Part shown: positions 8,611-17,210 of the stretch, one piece after another
Layout of the letters: each line of letters starts with the position of its first letter
How positions within the stretch are numbered: position 1 is the stretch's first letter
From: Shewanella sp. MBTL60-007
GTDB taxonomy: Bacteria > Pseudomonadota > Gammaproteobacteria > Enterobacterales > Shewanellaceae
DNA length: 64,000 nt
Direction: 5' to 3'
Assembly: GCF_019654915.1 (NCBI RefSeq)
Contig: NZ_BPET01000018.1
Location: forward strand, 1 to 64,000
The notes under the pieces: model-generated
Told to the model about the DNA's origin: nothing
The model's input: the letters and a program-made list of their open reading frames with translations, nothing else
Database searches by the model: none
Translations under genes and position numbers: made by a program

Positions 8611-9480
8611 ATGAATGAAACTTCCCAATACGATTTCTGGGTAAAGCTGGCCAGCCGCGCTGCAGTTGCGACAGCTTTAACCCTTATCATCATCAAGCTT
8701 GCGGCATGGATGTACTCTGGCTCGGCCAGTATGTTGGCATCTTTGACTGACTCTTTTGCAGATGCGCTGGCATCGATCGTTAACTTTATTGCCATTCGCT
8801 ACGCTATCGTGCCTGCCGATCAAGACCATAGATACGGGCATGGTAAGGCCGAGCCTCTCGCTGCACTGGCGCAATCAGCCTTTATTCTTGGTTCCGCTTT
8901 CTTACTACTGCTACATGGCGGAGAGCGTCTGATTAATCCTGTTGAGGTGCAGCATGCGACCTTAGGTGTGATTGTATCGATTATCGCAATTGCGCTGACT
9001 CTTGCTCTAGTCATACTGCAAAAAAAGGCTTTAGCGGCGACCTCAAGCACTGTGGTTGAAGCCGATGCGCTACATTACAAGTCGGATCTATTTCTAAACG
9101 CCGCAGTATTGCTGGCGTTAGTTCTGTCTCAGTACGGCTGGTGGTGGGCCGATGGCTTATTTGCGCTGTTGATTGCATTATTTATTGGTCAGCAGGCGAT
9201 TGGTTTAGCCTATCGCTCGGTGCAATCGCTGCTCGATAGAGAGTTAGATGATGAAACCCGAGCAAAGATCACTGAAATAGCCATGCTCGATCCGCAAGTT
9301 AGGGGGATCCACGATTTGCGAACCCGTGAGTCTGGCAAGACGATGTTTATTCAATTCCATCTAGAATTGGATGGCGATTTGAGCCTACATCAAGCCCATA
9401 AAATAGCGGTGAAAACTTCAGAACGGGTGCGGGAGGAGTTTGTCGAGTCCGAGGTGATTATTCACCAAGATCCGGTGTAG
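8611..9480 (+). CDS. fieF: Cation diffusion facilitator FieF
   Basis: Inner-membrane Fe(II)/Zn(II)-proton antiporter of 289 residues with six predicted membrane helices and a cytoplasmic C-terminal domain. The transport-site ligands are visible: D47 and D51 in LTDSFAD, and H155 and D159 in LHYKSD. They are offset by two residues from D45/D49/H153/D157 of E. coli YiiP. The DHRYGHGKAEPLA loop and the C-terminal His-rich dimerisation region are also present. The cpx-fieF order is conserved in enterics. Co-regulation with Cpx is possible but a hairpin separates them. Confidence 0.92.
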   Translation: MNETSQYDFWVKLASRAAVATALTLIIIKLAAWMYSGSASMLASLTDSFADALASIVNFIAIRYAIVPADQDHRYGHGKAEPLAALAQSAFILGSAFLLLLHGGERLINPVEVQHATLGVIVSIIAIALTLALVILQKKALAATSSTVVEADALHYKSDLFLNAAVLLALVLSQYGWWWADGLFALLIALFIGQQAIGLAYRSVQSLLDRELDDETRAKITEIAMLDPQVRGIHDLRTRESGKTMFIQFHLELDGDLSLHQAHKIAVKTSERVREEFVESEVIIHQDPV

Positions 9481-9496
9481 CGATTAGCGTATAAGC

Positions 9497-9527
9497 AAAA
9501 AAGGAGAGCCTGCGGCTCTCCTTTTTG
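9497..9527. terminator. Bidirectional terminator between fieF and ntrC
   Basis: AAAAAGGAGAGCC-TGC-GGCTCTCCTTTTT, a near-perfect hairpin with A and T tails on either side. It serves the convergent fieF (+) and ntrC (-) genes. Confidence 0.9.
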
Positions 9528-9548
9528 TTACAAGCATTGAAGCTTTCG

Positions 9549-10958
9549 CTAATCCATTTCTAGCTCTTTTAATTTACGGGTCAGAGTATTACGCCCCCAG
9601 CCTAGACGTTTAGCCGCTTCCTGTTTGTGACCATTAGTATGCTTAAGTGCCGTTTCCAGTAAAATTCGCTCGAACGCGGGTTGCACTTCGGTGAGCAGAT
9701 CACTGTCGCCATCGGTGAGCTTCTGGTCGATAAACAGCTTTAGTGCGCCTTGCCAGTCGTCGCTATCGCTAGTTTGAACAGGGCTGAATTTGGGTTCTTG
9801 CAGTAGCTCTGGCGGTAGATCCAGTGGCAAGATCTCCTGACCCGATGCCATCACGGTTAACCAGCGACAGGTGTTTTCAAGCTGGCGCACATTACCCGGC
9901 CAAGGCAGTTGCGATAACTTAGTGGCAGTTTCCTTGGTCAGCACCTTAGGTTCAACACCTATCTCCTTGGCGGCGATCATCAAGAAGTGACGCGCAAGCT
10001 GGGGGATATCTTCACGGCGCTGAGACAATGGGGGCAGGTGCACACGAATGACGTTTAAGCGGTGGAACAGATCTTCACGAAAATCCCCTTGATGTACCAA
10101 TTGCTCAAGGTTTTGATGGGTAGCGGCGATAATGCGCACATCCACCTGCACCGGTGAATGGCCACCTACACGATAGAACTGACCATCGGCCAGTACTCGC
10201 AGTAATCGTGTCTGAACGTCTAGAGGCATATCGCCAATTTCATCTAGGAACAGGGTGCCGCCGTTGGCTTGCTCGAAGCGACCTTGCCGTACGCTGCCCG
10301 CCCCCGTAAATGCTCCTTTCTCATGGCCAAATAGTTCAGACTCAATCAGATCTTTTGGGATCGCAGCCATGTTGATGGCAATAAAAGGCTTACCCTTACG
10401 TGGGCTGTGTTTGTGCAGCGCGCTGGCGACCAACTCTTTACCCGTACCCGATTGACCGTTAATTAACACGCTAATGGAGGAGCGAGAAAGGCGACCGATG
10501 GCTCTAAAGACCTCCTGCATTGCAGGTGCTTCACCAATAATCTCCGGTGTGGCGACTAGCGGCTCCTCTACGGTGATAGTGGAGGACTGCTCCTTGGCGT
10601 GGGTGAGTGCGCGCTCGACCAGTGAGATCGCCTCATCAATATCGAAAGGTTTGGGTAGATACTCAAAGGCACCCGCCTGATAGGCGCTCACCGCGCTGTC
10701 GAGATCGGAGTGCGCAGTCATGATGATAACGGGTATATGCGGATAGTGATTCTGTAATCGCTCTAGCAGTGTTAAACCATCGGTACCCGGCATACGTATG
10801 TCTGAGACGATCACCTGTGGCTGCGCCATCTCTAATGCTTCCCATAGCGACTCGGCTGCCGCGAAGCTAGCACAGCTAAATTTGGCACTTTGAAGTGCCT
10901 TTTCTAATACCCAACGTATCGAGCTATCGTCGTCGAGGATCCAAACTTGTTCAGTCAT
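9549..10958 (-). CDS. glnG: Nitrogen regulator NtrC (GlnG)
   Basis: Sigma-54 activator of 469 residues. The receiver domain carries the phosphorylation site in VIVSDIRMPGTDG (about D54). The AAA+ domain has Walker A (GQSGTGKE), the sigma-54-contacting GAFTGA loop in GHEKGAFTGAGS, and Walker B (GTLFLDEIGDMP). The Fis-type HTH is C-terminal (EAAKRLGWGRNTLTRKLKEL). It follows ntrB by 17 bases on the same strand. Targets visible in this window are the glnA control region and the ntrB upstream palindromes. Confidence 0.95.
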   Translation of the reverse strand: MTEQVWILDDDSSIRWVLEKALQSAKFSCASFAAAESLWEALEMAQPQVIVSDIRMPGTDGLTLLERLQNHYPHIPVIIMTAHSDLDSAVSAYQAGAFEYLPKPFDIDEAISLVERALTHAKEQSSTITVEEPLVATPEIIGEAPAMQEVFRAIGRLSRSSISVLINGQSGTGKELVASALHKHSPRKGKPFIAINMAAIPKDLIESELFGHEKGAFTGAGSVRQGRFEQANGGTLFLDEIGDMPLDVQTRLLRVLADGQFYRVGGHSPVQVDVRIIAATHQNLEQLVHQGDFREDLFHRLNVIRVHLPPLSQRREDIPQLARHFLMIAAKEIGVEPKVLTKETATKLSQLPWPGNVRQLENTCRWLTVMASGQEILPLDLPPELLQEPKFSPVQTSDSDDWQGALKLFIDQKLTDGDSDLLTEVQPAFERILLETALKHTNGHKQEAAKRLGWGRNTLTRKLKELEMD

Positions 10959-10975
10959 TGAGTGTTTTCCTCTTA

Positions 10976-12016
10976 TTAACTATTGATGGGTAAGGTAATG
11001 GTAAATTCGGTGTGACCAGGCGTTGAGTCACAATCGATACGGCCGCCATGTAAACGGGCAAAGTTATGGGCGATAGAAAGACCCAAGCCTGAGCCTTGCT
11101 CGCGGCTGGTGACCATAGGGTAAAATAGCGTATCCATAAGCTCGGGTTGGATCCCCGGGCCATCGTCAATAATCGACAGCATGAGTACTAGCTTGTGGCG
11201 CTTGGTGCCTATGGTGACCTGATGTTGAGTCCGAGTCTTGAGTCGAATATGACCGCCACTCGGTTCTAGGGCCTGTATCGCGTTTTGCACGATATTTAGG
11301 ATGGCCTGCTGTAGCTGATCAGGATCCATCTCGATATCTGGGATCGAGGGGTCGTAATCTTGAGTCAGTTCAATATTGTTAGGCAGGGTGACGTTGACTA
11401 ACTTAACGACTTTTTGGATCACTTCATGGATGTTGTACAGGCTATGTTGCGTTGGTTTCTGCGGACCGAGTAAGCGATCGACTAAGCCGCGCAGTCTATC
11501 GGCTTGCTCAATGATCAGATCGGTAAATTCGTTTAGCTCTGGCTCTTTGAGTTCACGAGACAACAGCTGTGCCGCTCCCCGCAGTCCGCCTAACGGATTT
11601 TTAATTTCGTGGGCAAGATTACGCACCAAGAACTGCGCTGCTTGTTGCTGGGCATCTTGGGTCAATTGCTGGTGAATACGTCGCTGTTGATCAACTTGGC
11701 GCAACTCAATCAGGGCAAGATTTTGCTCCTGTTCCAGTGGTGTCAGGGTGACATCGACCGTGTGCTGCTGGCCATCTATGGTCACCAGTGGCACAGTATT
11801 AATGCTGAGCCCTTGGCCTTCGCAGATAGCCTGCTTAAGCACCTGCGGCTCGACTCCTAGCAGTTGATAGTGTTCTGGCAGAGGCTGCTCGGCGAGTCGA
11901 TTGCTGCCAACACCGAGCAGTTGCTCGGTGGCGGTATTGACATAGAGTAACTCTAGCTCCTCATTGATAACGAGCACAGCCGTTACTAAATGATTGAGCA
12001 ATAAACTGGTATTCAT
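10976..12016 (-). CDS. glnL: Nitrogen sensor kinase/phosphatase NtrB (GlnL)
   Basis: Cytosolic PII-responsive kinase for NtrC. It has 346 residues: an N-terminal PAS domain (about 10-110), the H box LAHEIKNPLGGLRGAAQLL (about 137-155), the N box (NIVQNAIQAL) and G boxes (DDGPGIQ, GSGLGLSIAHNF). No membrane segment is present, as expected. Two overlapping NtrC palindromes lie 50-79 bases upstream, so autoregulation by NtrC is likely. Confidence 0.94.
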   Translation of the reverse strand: MNTSLLLNHLVTAVLVINEELELLYVNTATEQLLGVGSNRLAEQPLPEHYQLLGVEPQVLKQAICEGQGLSINTVPLVTIDGQQHTVDVTLTPLEQEQNLALIELRQVDQQRRIHQQLTQDAQQQAAQFLVRNLAHEIKNPLGGLRGAAQLLSRELKEPELNEFTDLIIEQADRLRGLVDRLLGPQKPTQHSLYNIHEVIQKVVKLVNVTLPNNIELTQDYDPSIPDIEMDPDQLQQAILNIVQNAIQALEPSGGHIRLKTRTQHQVTIGTKRHKLVLMLSIIDDGPGIQPELMDTLFYPMVTSREQGSGLGLSIAHNFARLHGGRIDCDSTPGHTEFTITLPINS

Positions 12017-12065
12017 CGGCTACTCCGAATTATGCTGATGCACCCGCTTGGGCATCTGAGTTGAT

Positions 12066-12095
12066 TGCACCACTATGGTGCACCAAAGTGGTGCA
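12066..12095. promoter_or_regulatory. Two overlapping NtrC sites upstream of ntrB
   Basis: TGCACCACTATGGTGCA (12066-12082) and TGCACCAAAGTGGTGCA (12079-12095) share one TGCA, so the same tetramer ends one palindrome and starts the next. Both fit the NtrC consensus TGCAC-N7-GTGCA exactly in their outer arms. I see no sigma-54 promoter between them and ntrB. In E. coli such sites at glnL repress transcription. Confidence 0.75.
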
Positions 12096-12165
12096 AGCTG
12101 CAACCAGACGTCATCGGAATGTAGACTAAATCAAAATATTCCTAAGTAAGTCTATTCAAAGACTT

Positions 12166-12720
12166 TTATTCATTACCTCTAGGCTGAGGTCTAAAATGTG
12201 CAGGCCCATTAACAGTCGTCCGATGAAGAAATACTTTTCTCGCAGGAGTCGATGCAAGTTGTTTGCCGTCTTTACTCAATACTTTCACGACAAAGTTATG
12301 TTCGCCGCGGTCGATATTGTTGAGCTTAAAGATGCCGTGCTGTTGTGTATTGCCAATCTGCTGTCCATCCATAAACAGAGCTAGCTCATGGGCGGAAGAG
12401 AGTTGTGGCTCAACATTGGCGATAATGGTGAGGTTGCCCTCGTTGTCACGAATACTCTCCTCTTCACTAGGGGAGATAATTTGGACAGCATATTTGATCT
12501 TTTCGCTGTCCTTATCCGTATCGGGTCGACTGCTAGGCAGCGCGGTGACTTCGGGGAGTTTGATATTGTTTTGGGTGTTCTCTTTAAGCTCGACGACTTC
12601 GGCGTTTTTGACCGGTTTGTCAGAGAAGTGAACCTTGCCGTTCTCGTCGACCCATTTATAAACAGTTCCATGAGCCAGAGTTGCAACCAATAACAGCAGT
12701 AGAGCTAAGCCAACACGCAT
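12166..12720 (-). CDS. DUF4124 domain protein
   Basis: A 184-residue exported protein with a signal peptide (about 1-18, LAHG-TV). The N-terminal DUF4124 motif is VYKWVDENGKVHFSDKPV. A charged linker and a C-terminal beta-rich region (about 80-170) follow; the latter resembles an Ig-like fold (HELALFMDGQQIG, RGEHNFVVKV). Function is unknown. It lies directly upstream of ntrB on the same strand, with the NtrC sites between them. Confidence 0.75.
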   Translation of the reverse strand: MRVGLALLLLLVATLAHGTVYKWVDENGKVHFSDKPVKNAEVVELKENTQNNIKLPEVTALPSSRPDTDKDSEKIKYAVQIISPSEEESIRDNEGNLTIIANVEPQLSSAHELALFMDGQQIGNTQQHGIFKLNNIDRGEHNFVVKVLSKDGKQLASTPARKVFLHRTTVNGPAHFRPQPRGNE

Positions 12721-12914
12721 CGTGACATCCTTTGTTACGGGGTTGTAATCATTGAAAGATTAGCTGTTTTTCTATAAAAAATCATCGACTTTATTATGGC
12801 AAAGATAACACTCCATTACGGAGATAAAAATTTGCTATCTTTAGCGCTAGAGTAGAACTTAGTCTATTGATTAAAATATTAGTGAGTTAATAAAGCGTCA
12901 TGAGTAGGGGCAGC

Positions 12915-13496
12915 ATGAGATTTATCAAGGGGAAAGGGGGCTTCACCTTAATCGAATTAGTGGTGGTGATCATCGTGTTGGGGATCTTGGCCGTTATCGC
13001 CGTTCCTAAATTTATTAACTTGAGAACCGATGCCGATACCGCTGTGCTAAAAGGGATGCAGGCTAGCCTTAAGTCGGCTCGAGATCTGCTGGCGGCGCAG
13101 ATAGCCTTAAGACCTGAAAACCTTAACTCTGCTCAAAACCGTTTTACTTTAGAGAATGGTCAGAACGTCCGAGTCAGAGGTCATTACCCCGATGGCCGCT
13201 GGAATAACACCTTCTCGCGTTTGGTAGAATTTGATGGAGTGACTTTTATCACCTCTAATCAGTGCACTGAGACAAATTCTGACACAGCTTGGTGTGCGCG
13301 TAATCGTGGTTTAGCTTGGTTTACTCAACGTGGCTATACCACGGCAACGACTGGGCGGGGGTTTATTATTTTTCCGCGAGGCAATAACCTCAATAATGAT
13401 CGCTGTTATCTGTATTATTTTAACCCCAACGATAACAATGTGACCGAAATGGGTCAGTTACCCATCGTTAAGCTAGATCTCACTGACTGTGGTTAA
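12915..13496 (+). CDS. Type IV pilin-like / pseudopilin protein
   Basis: A prepilin with an N-methylation site: a short basic leader ending GKGG, then FTLIELVVVIIVLGILAVIAVPKF, given in part as FTLIELVVVIIVLGILAVIA. The Glu at mature position 5 and a hydrophobic helix are present. The start at 12915 is preferred over 12900 because AGGGG lies 8 bases before it. It gives a 193-residue precursor. The C-terminal globular part has two Cys pairs (QCTET...WCARN and RCYLYY...DCG) as in MSHA- or GspG/H-like minor pilins. No pilus assembly genes are adjacent, so the machine it serves is unknown. Confidence 0.8.
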   Translation: MRFIKGKGGFTLIELVVVIIVLGILAVIAVPKFINLRTDADTAVLKGMQASLKSARDLLAAQIALRPENLNSAQNRFTLENGQNVRVRGHYPDGRWNNTFSRLVEFDGVTFITSNQCTETNSDTAWCARNRGLAWFTQRGYTTATTGRGFIIFPRGNNLNNDRCYLYYFNPNDNNVTEMGQLPIVKLDLTDCG

Positions 13497-13528
13497 CCTT
13501 CGAAATAGCAAAGCTTAAAGGATAACAG

Positions 13529-14194
13529 ATGCAAAAATACATTATGGTAAGCTGCCTAGTCTTACTAACGGCCTGTAGCACAGTGGAGCAACAAGCTGTC
13601 ACGACCAAACAATCCCAAACCTCCGAGACGGCTCAGACGCCAGCAAAAATTCAGACGCAAGAGCCTATGTCGCCTAGCTTTGATTGCACCAAGGCTCAGG
13701 GGCAAGTTGAGACGCTCATCTGTCATGACGGCGAACTGGCGCAGCTCGATAGGCAGATGGCGCAAGTTTATAAGGCGGCTGTGGTAAATATCCCAGCTGT
13801 TGAGCAGCCTAAGGCGATGCAAAGAGGTTGGATAAAGGGGCGTAATGACTGCTGGAAGGCGCAGGATGTACGCGAGTGTACGCTGCAAAATTACAAGGGG
13901 CGGATTATCGAATTGCAGATCCAGGGCGGATTGCTTGAGGTTCCGCCTGCCGTTGTATTCGACTGTGGTGTTCACCCACAGATAAGCGCCGTTTTTTATA
14001 CGCAATTAGACCCTGTTACGGCTGTATTTACCTTTTCGAGTGAGAAAGTGGGTGAGCAGCAACTGTTAGCCACCAATGTTCGCAGTGGCAGTGGCGCAAA
14101 GTATCAAGGACGTAACTTCGAGTTTTGGGAGCATCAAGGTGAGGCGAGCGTGCGTTTTTTCGATGACAGCTATCGGTGTAAATTACTTAAATAG
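13529..14194 (+). CDS. Lipoprotein with LprI-like and MliC-like domains
   Basis: A 221-residue lipoprotein with lipobox LLTAC (Cys16). After a Thr/Gln-rich linker comes an LprI/DUF1311-type region (about 51-125: FDCTKAQGQVETLICHDGELAQLDRQM..., with conserved Cys). The C-terminal region (about 140-221) has the MliC lysozyme-inhibitor pattern: FDCG near its start, then SGSGAKYQ and FEFWEHQGEASVRF. Both domain families inhibit or bind lysozyme, so defence of the cell wall at the outer membrane or periplasm is a reasonable inference. AAAGGA precedes the ATG. Confidence 0.72.
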   Translation: MQKYIMVSCLVLLTACSTVEQQAVTTKQSQTSETAQTPAKIQTQEPMSPSFDCTKAQGQVETLICHDGELAQLDRQMAQVYKAAVVNIPAVEQPKAMQRGWIKGRNDCWKAQDVRECTLQNYKGRIIELQIQGGLLEVPPAVVFDCGVHPQISAVFYTQLDPVTAVFTFSSEKVGEQQLLATNVRSGSGAKYQGRNFEFWEHQGEASVRFFDDSYRCKLLK

Positions 14195-14321
14195 CTAGGG
14201 CTCGAACGAGTTTATATGACAGTTAACATAAACTAAAAGGCAGATATGGAGCTTTAATACCATTTATTTAAAGAAGTCGTTCAGAAAAATTTGATGACTT
14301 TGAAGGATAAGAATGGATCTC

Positions 14322-14379
14322 GAAGGACACGAAAATCACGAAGAAAAGCTGCCCCGAGTTTTTCTTTTCTTCGTGTCCT
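14322..14379. repeat. Inverted repeat, GGACACGAA family
   Basis: CACGAAGAAAAG (14337-14348) and CTTTTCTTCGTG (14364-14375) form a perfect 12-base hairpin. An alternative pairing uses AGGACACGAA (14324-14333) with TTCGTGTCCT (14370-14379). A further CTTCGTGG follows at 14403. The words resemble a dispersed intergenic repeat. It could also end transcription of the lipoprotein gene. Confidence 0.45.
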
Positions 14380-14453
14380 CTGTGTAGCGAGCAAAGTGTG
14401 CGCTTCGTGGTGAATAGTTCTTTTATTTATTAGTCAGATTCATGCGGGAATTT

Positions 14454-15131
14454 CTACTTCAGCTGTTTGATCATCTCATCGGCGACCACTTCAGAAGACG
14501 CCGGGTTTTGTCCGGTGATAAGGTTACCATCAACTGCGAGGTAGCTGCTCCAGTCCTCGCCTTTACCGTATAGCGCACCATTTTCTTGCAGCATATCTTC
14601 AACCAAGAAAGGCACGATATCGGTAAGTTGCACTGCAGCTTCTTCACTGTTGGTGAAGCCGGTTACTTTTTTACCTGCCACTAAAGGTGTGCCGTCAGCA
14701 GCTTTTACATTTTTCAGCGCGCCAGGTGCGTGGCACACCAAGCCTACAGGCTTGTTAGCTTGGTAGAAGGCTTCAATCAATGCAATGGAGTGAGCATCAT
14801 TGGCGAGATCCCATAAAGGCCCGTGTCCACCGGGATAGAAGATGGCATCGTAATCGGCTTGGTCTATTTCAGCTAAGACTTTGGTCGTTGCCAGTTGCTG
14901 CTTGGCTTGCCCATCTTGATTGAATCGCTCTGTTGCTGCTGTTTGAAAATCAGCCTGTTCGCTGCTTGGATCAAGTGGTGGTTGTCCACCTGCAGGCGAG
15001 GCCAATGTGACATTAAAGCCACTATCTTTAAAGCGATAAAAAGGACTGGCAAACTCTTCGAGCCAGAAGCCTGTTTTTAAGCCTGTGTCGCCAAGTTTGT
15101 CGTGTGAAGTGAGTACCATTAATACGTTCAT
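14454..15131 (-). CDS. DJ-1/PfpI-family protein (Hsp31-like)
   Basis: A type 1 glutamine-amidotransferase-like protein of 225 residues. Start at ATG 15131, which has AAGGA upstream; the longer ORF to 15182 has no good ribosome site. The nucleophile elbow is GLVCHAPGAL (Cys with following His), preceded by AIFYPGGHGPLWDL with the conserved Glu-equivalent region. Close relatives act as glutathione-independent glyoxalases or protein deglycases. It follows the YqhD-like reductase gene by 92 bases on the same strand, supporting a joint role in aldehyde detoxification. Confidence 0.82.
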   Translation of the reverse strand: MNVLMVLTSHDKLGDTGLKTGFWLEEFASPFYRFKDSGFNVTLASPAGGQPPLDPSSEQADFQTAATERFNQDGQAKQQLATTKVLAEIDQADYDAIFYPGGHGPLWDLANDAHSIALIEAFYQANKPVGLVCHAPGALKNVKAADGTPLVAGKKVTGFTNSEEAAVQLTDIVPFLVEDMLQENGALYGKGEDWSSYLAVDGNLITGQNPASSEVVADEMIKQLK

Positions 15132-15223
15132 ATTGTTGTCCTTTTTATCTGTTGGTTTGCCAACTAACAAGCGAGATAACACCAGTTAGCTAGCTGAGGT
15201 CTCTTATATAGTTTTATCTTGGT

Positions 15224-16381
15224 TTACAGGTTACACTCTAAAATCTTGCGGCTCATGGCTAGATCTACATCTTGCTTTTCACCCAGTGCCGTCATGCCGT
15301 GGGCTTCAAGCTGGTTAATGATTTCATCGATACTGCTGCTATCTAAATTGTAATCCGATAAGCGAGTCTTGATCCCCATGGTCTCAAAAAATTCACGGGT
15401 CTTACCAATAGCAGCATCGATGATCTCATTCTGGCTACCTTGGTTAATCCCCCAGACTCGATCGGCATATTGCAGCAGTTTCTCTTGCTTGCCTTCACGG
15501 CGTACATCGAGCATGCCTGGCAAGATCATCGCGATAGTACGCGCATGGTCGATGCCATACAGAGCCGTGATCTCATGGCCTATCATATGAGTAGCCCAGT
15601 CGTGTGGTACGCCTTTACCAATCACACCGCTCAATGCCATGGTTGCCACCCACATCAGATTGCCGCGCACATCAAAGTCTTTAGGTTCCGTTAATGCTTT
15701 AGGGCCAAGTTCAATGAGGGTTTGTAGTAAGCCTTCGGCAAATCTGTCTTGGACAGGTGCATTAACCGGGTAGTTTAGATATTGCTCTGTGATGTGAATA
15801 AAGGCATCTACAACCCCATTGGCCACTTGGCGCTCAGGTAGGGTGAAAGTTTTACTCGGGTCTAATATTGAGAACTTAGGGAAAACATGGTTGCTCATGA
15901 AAGACAATTTAGCTTGAAACTCTTTGCGGGTGACCACGCTCGCGCTATTCATCTCTGAACCTGTGGCAGGTAAAGTCAGAACTGTACCAAAAGGCATTGC
16001 TTGGGTGACTTTAGCCCCCCAACTTAAAAGAATATCCCATGGCTCACCTTCAAATAGCGCCGCAGCGGCAACAAACTTAGTACCATCGATAACCGAGCCT
16101 CCGCCAACGGCGAGGAGGAAGTCGATCTCTTGCTGTTTAACCACCTCTACGGCCTGCATTAAGGTTTCGTAAGTGGGATTGGCCTCGATGCCGCCAAATT
16201 CAACCACATTACGTTGCTTTAGCGCCGCTTTTACCTCGTCGAGTGTACCTGTGCTTCTGGCGCTGTTGCCACCAAACAGGATTAACACTTTTGCGTTCTG
16301 GGGAACTAAGTTATCGAGTTCGGCAATCTTACCTTCACCAAAGCTGATATGTGTTGGGTTGTAATAATCGAAGCTATACAT
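15224..16381 (-). CDS. YqhD-like iron/zinc-dependent alcohol dehydrogenase
   Basis: NADPH-dependent aldehyde reductase family, 385 residues (YqhD has 387). The nucleotide-binding motif GGGSVIDGTKF is at about 93-103. Metal ligands appear as Asp/His in VVDAFIHITEQY and as two His in MIGHEITALYGIDHARTI. Relatives reduce glyoxal, methylglyoxal and other short aldehydes. The upstream region (16435-16449) has a 15-base palindrome identical in its arms to one before the TetR gene at 17135. This predicts control by that regulator. Confidence 0.85.
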   Translation of the reverse strand: MYSFDYYNPTHISFGEGKIAELDNLVPQNAKVLILFGGNSARSTGTLDEVKAALKQRNVVEFGGIEANPTYETLMQAVEVVKQQEIDFLLAVGGGSVIDGTKFVAAAALFEGEPWDILLSWGAKVTQAMPFGTVLTLPATGSEMNSASVVTRKEFQAKLSFMSNHVFPKFSILDPSKTFTLPERQVANGVVDAFIHITEQYLNYPVNAPVQDRFAEGLLQTLIELGPKALTEPKDFDVRGNLMWVATMALSGVIGKGVPHDWATHMIGHEITALYGIDHARTIAMILPGMLDVRREGKQEKLLQYADRVWGINQGSQNEIIDAAIGKTREFFETMGIKTRLSDYNLDSSSIDEIINQLEAHGMTALGEKQDVDLAMSRKILECNL

Positions 16382-16434
16382 GATTAATCCTATTCAGCGA
16401 CCCTAGTGGTCGAATGATGCTGTTTAAATTTTAG

Positions 16435-16449
16435 TAGACCAGTCGTCTA
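16435..16449. promoter_or_regulatory. NemR-like operator before the YqhD-like gene
   Basis: TAGACCAGTCGTCTA: arms TAGAC and GTCTA around 5 bases, extended to an imperfect TTAGTAGAC/GTCTAGTAA palindrome. It lies 54 bases before the reductase start. The same arms recur at 17156-17170. Confidence 0.7.
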
Positions 16450-16458
16450 GTAAATTTG

Positions 16459-16490
16459 TAAAAAATTCCCGCCTTAAGCTTAGGCGGGGG
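16459..16490 (-). terminator. Terminator of the TetR gene
   Basis: On the minus strand CCCGCCTAAGCTTAAGGCGGG is followed by AATTTTTTT, 43 bases after the TetR stop. It insulates the regulator from the downstream reductase promoter. Confidence 0.8.
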
Positions 16491-16532
16491 AGATAAATTT
16501 GTCGGTCATTTAAAGATGGTTAACTCAATGGT

Positions 16533-17135
16533 TTATTTCAAAGAGGAAACCGGGTTGGCCAACAAGGCTTTGGTCATCAGCAATACGCGTTCAATGACAT
16601 TTGGATCACGAGATAATTTATTTCTTAAACTGGCACCTAACCACATCTGGTATAGGGCTTCAGCGGTATGCGCTGCATTAAGACTCGGGATTGAACCATC
16701 TTCTATCCCAGATTCAATACAATCAGCAAGGCGAGCAATAACTGCTGATGAGCCTTTGTCTAGGGCTAGACGCATTGACTCGGAAAGATCTGCAACCTCG
16801 GCGCTGAGCTTGACCACTAGGCACTTTTGGTCAACACAAGCATCACTTTGAGTTTGTTGCCAGCGCAGCCAATAACTCATGAGTCTCTCAAGGCCTGAGC
16901 CGTTATTTACGGCAAACAGCGTATCAATACTGTGTAAATAGTTTTTAAAATAGTCGGTAATGATCTCTTCACCAAACTGTTCCTTAGATTTGAAGTAGTG
17001 GTAAAAAGAGCCCTTAGGCACATCGGCAAACTTAAGGATTTGCGCTAGACCAACATTTGAAAAGCCTTTACTCGCAATCAGACTGTAGCCTGAATCGATA
17101 ATATGCTGCCGTGTTTGTTGAGGAGTCGTTTTCAT
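16533..17135 (-). CDS. TetR-family regulator, NemR-like
   Basis: A 200-residue repressor with TetR HTH (about 10-55: IIDSGYSLIASKGFSNVGLAQI, in part, and VPKGSFYHYFKSKEQF). The effector domain holds Cys residues in SDACVDQKCLVVKL (about 100-110), the region where NemR carries its redox-active Cys. An operator lies 21-35 bases upstream of its own start and a second one precedes the YqhD-like gene. I infer a repressor of electrophile/aldehyde detoxification that senses reactive carbonyls or hypochlorite by Cys modification. Confidence 0.8.
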   Translation of the reverse strand: MKTTPQQTRQHIIDSGYSLIASKGFSNVGLAQILKFADVPKGSFYHYFKSKEQFGEEIITDYFKNYLHSIDTLFAVNNGSGLERLMSYWLRWQQTQSDACVDQKCLVVKLSAEVADLSESMRLALDKGSSAVIARLADCIESGIEDGSIPSLNAAHTAEALYQMWLGASLRNKLSRDPNVIERVLLMTKALLANPVSSLK

Positions 17136-17155
17136 GTAAACCAGCTTAACACAAT

Positions 17156-17170
17156 TAGACCGGTCGTCTA
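17156..17170. promoter_or_regulatory. NemR-like operator before the TetR gene
   Basis: TAGACCGGTCGTCTA, matching the site at 16435-16449 at 14 of 15 bases. Position just upstream of the regulator start predicts autorepression. Confidence 0.7.
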
Positions 17171-17210
17171 GTGATTTGTTGTTGGAGTTTTTTGAACATT
17201 TTAAATGTCG

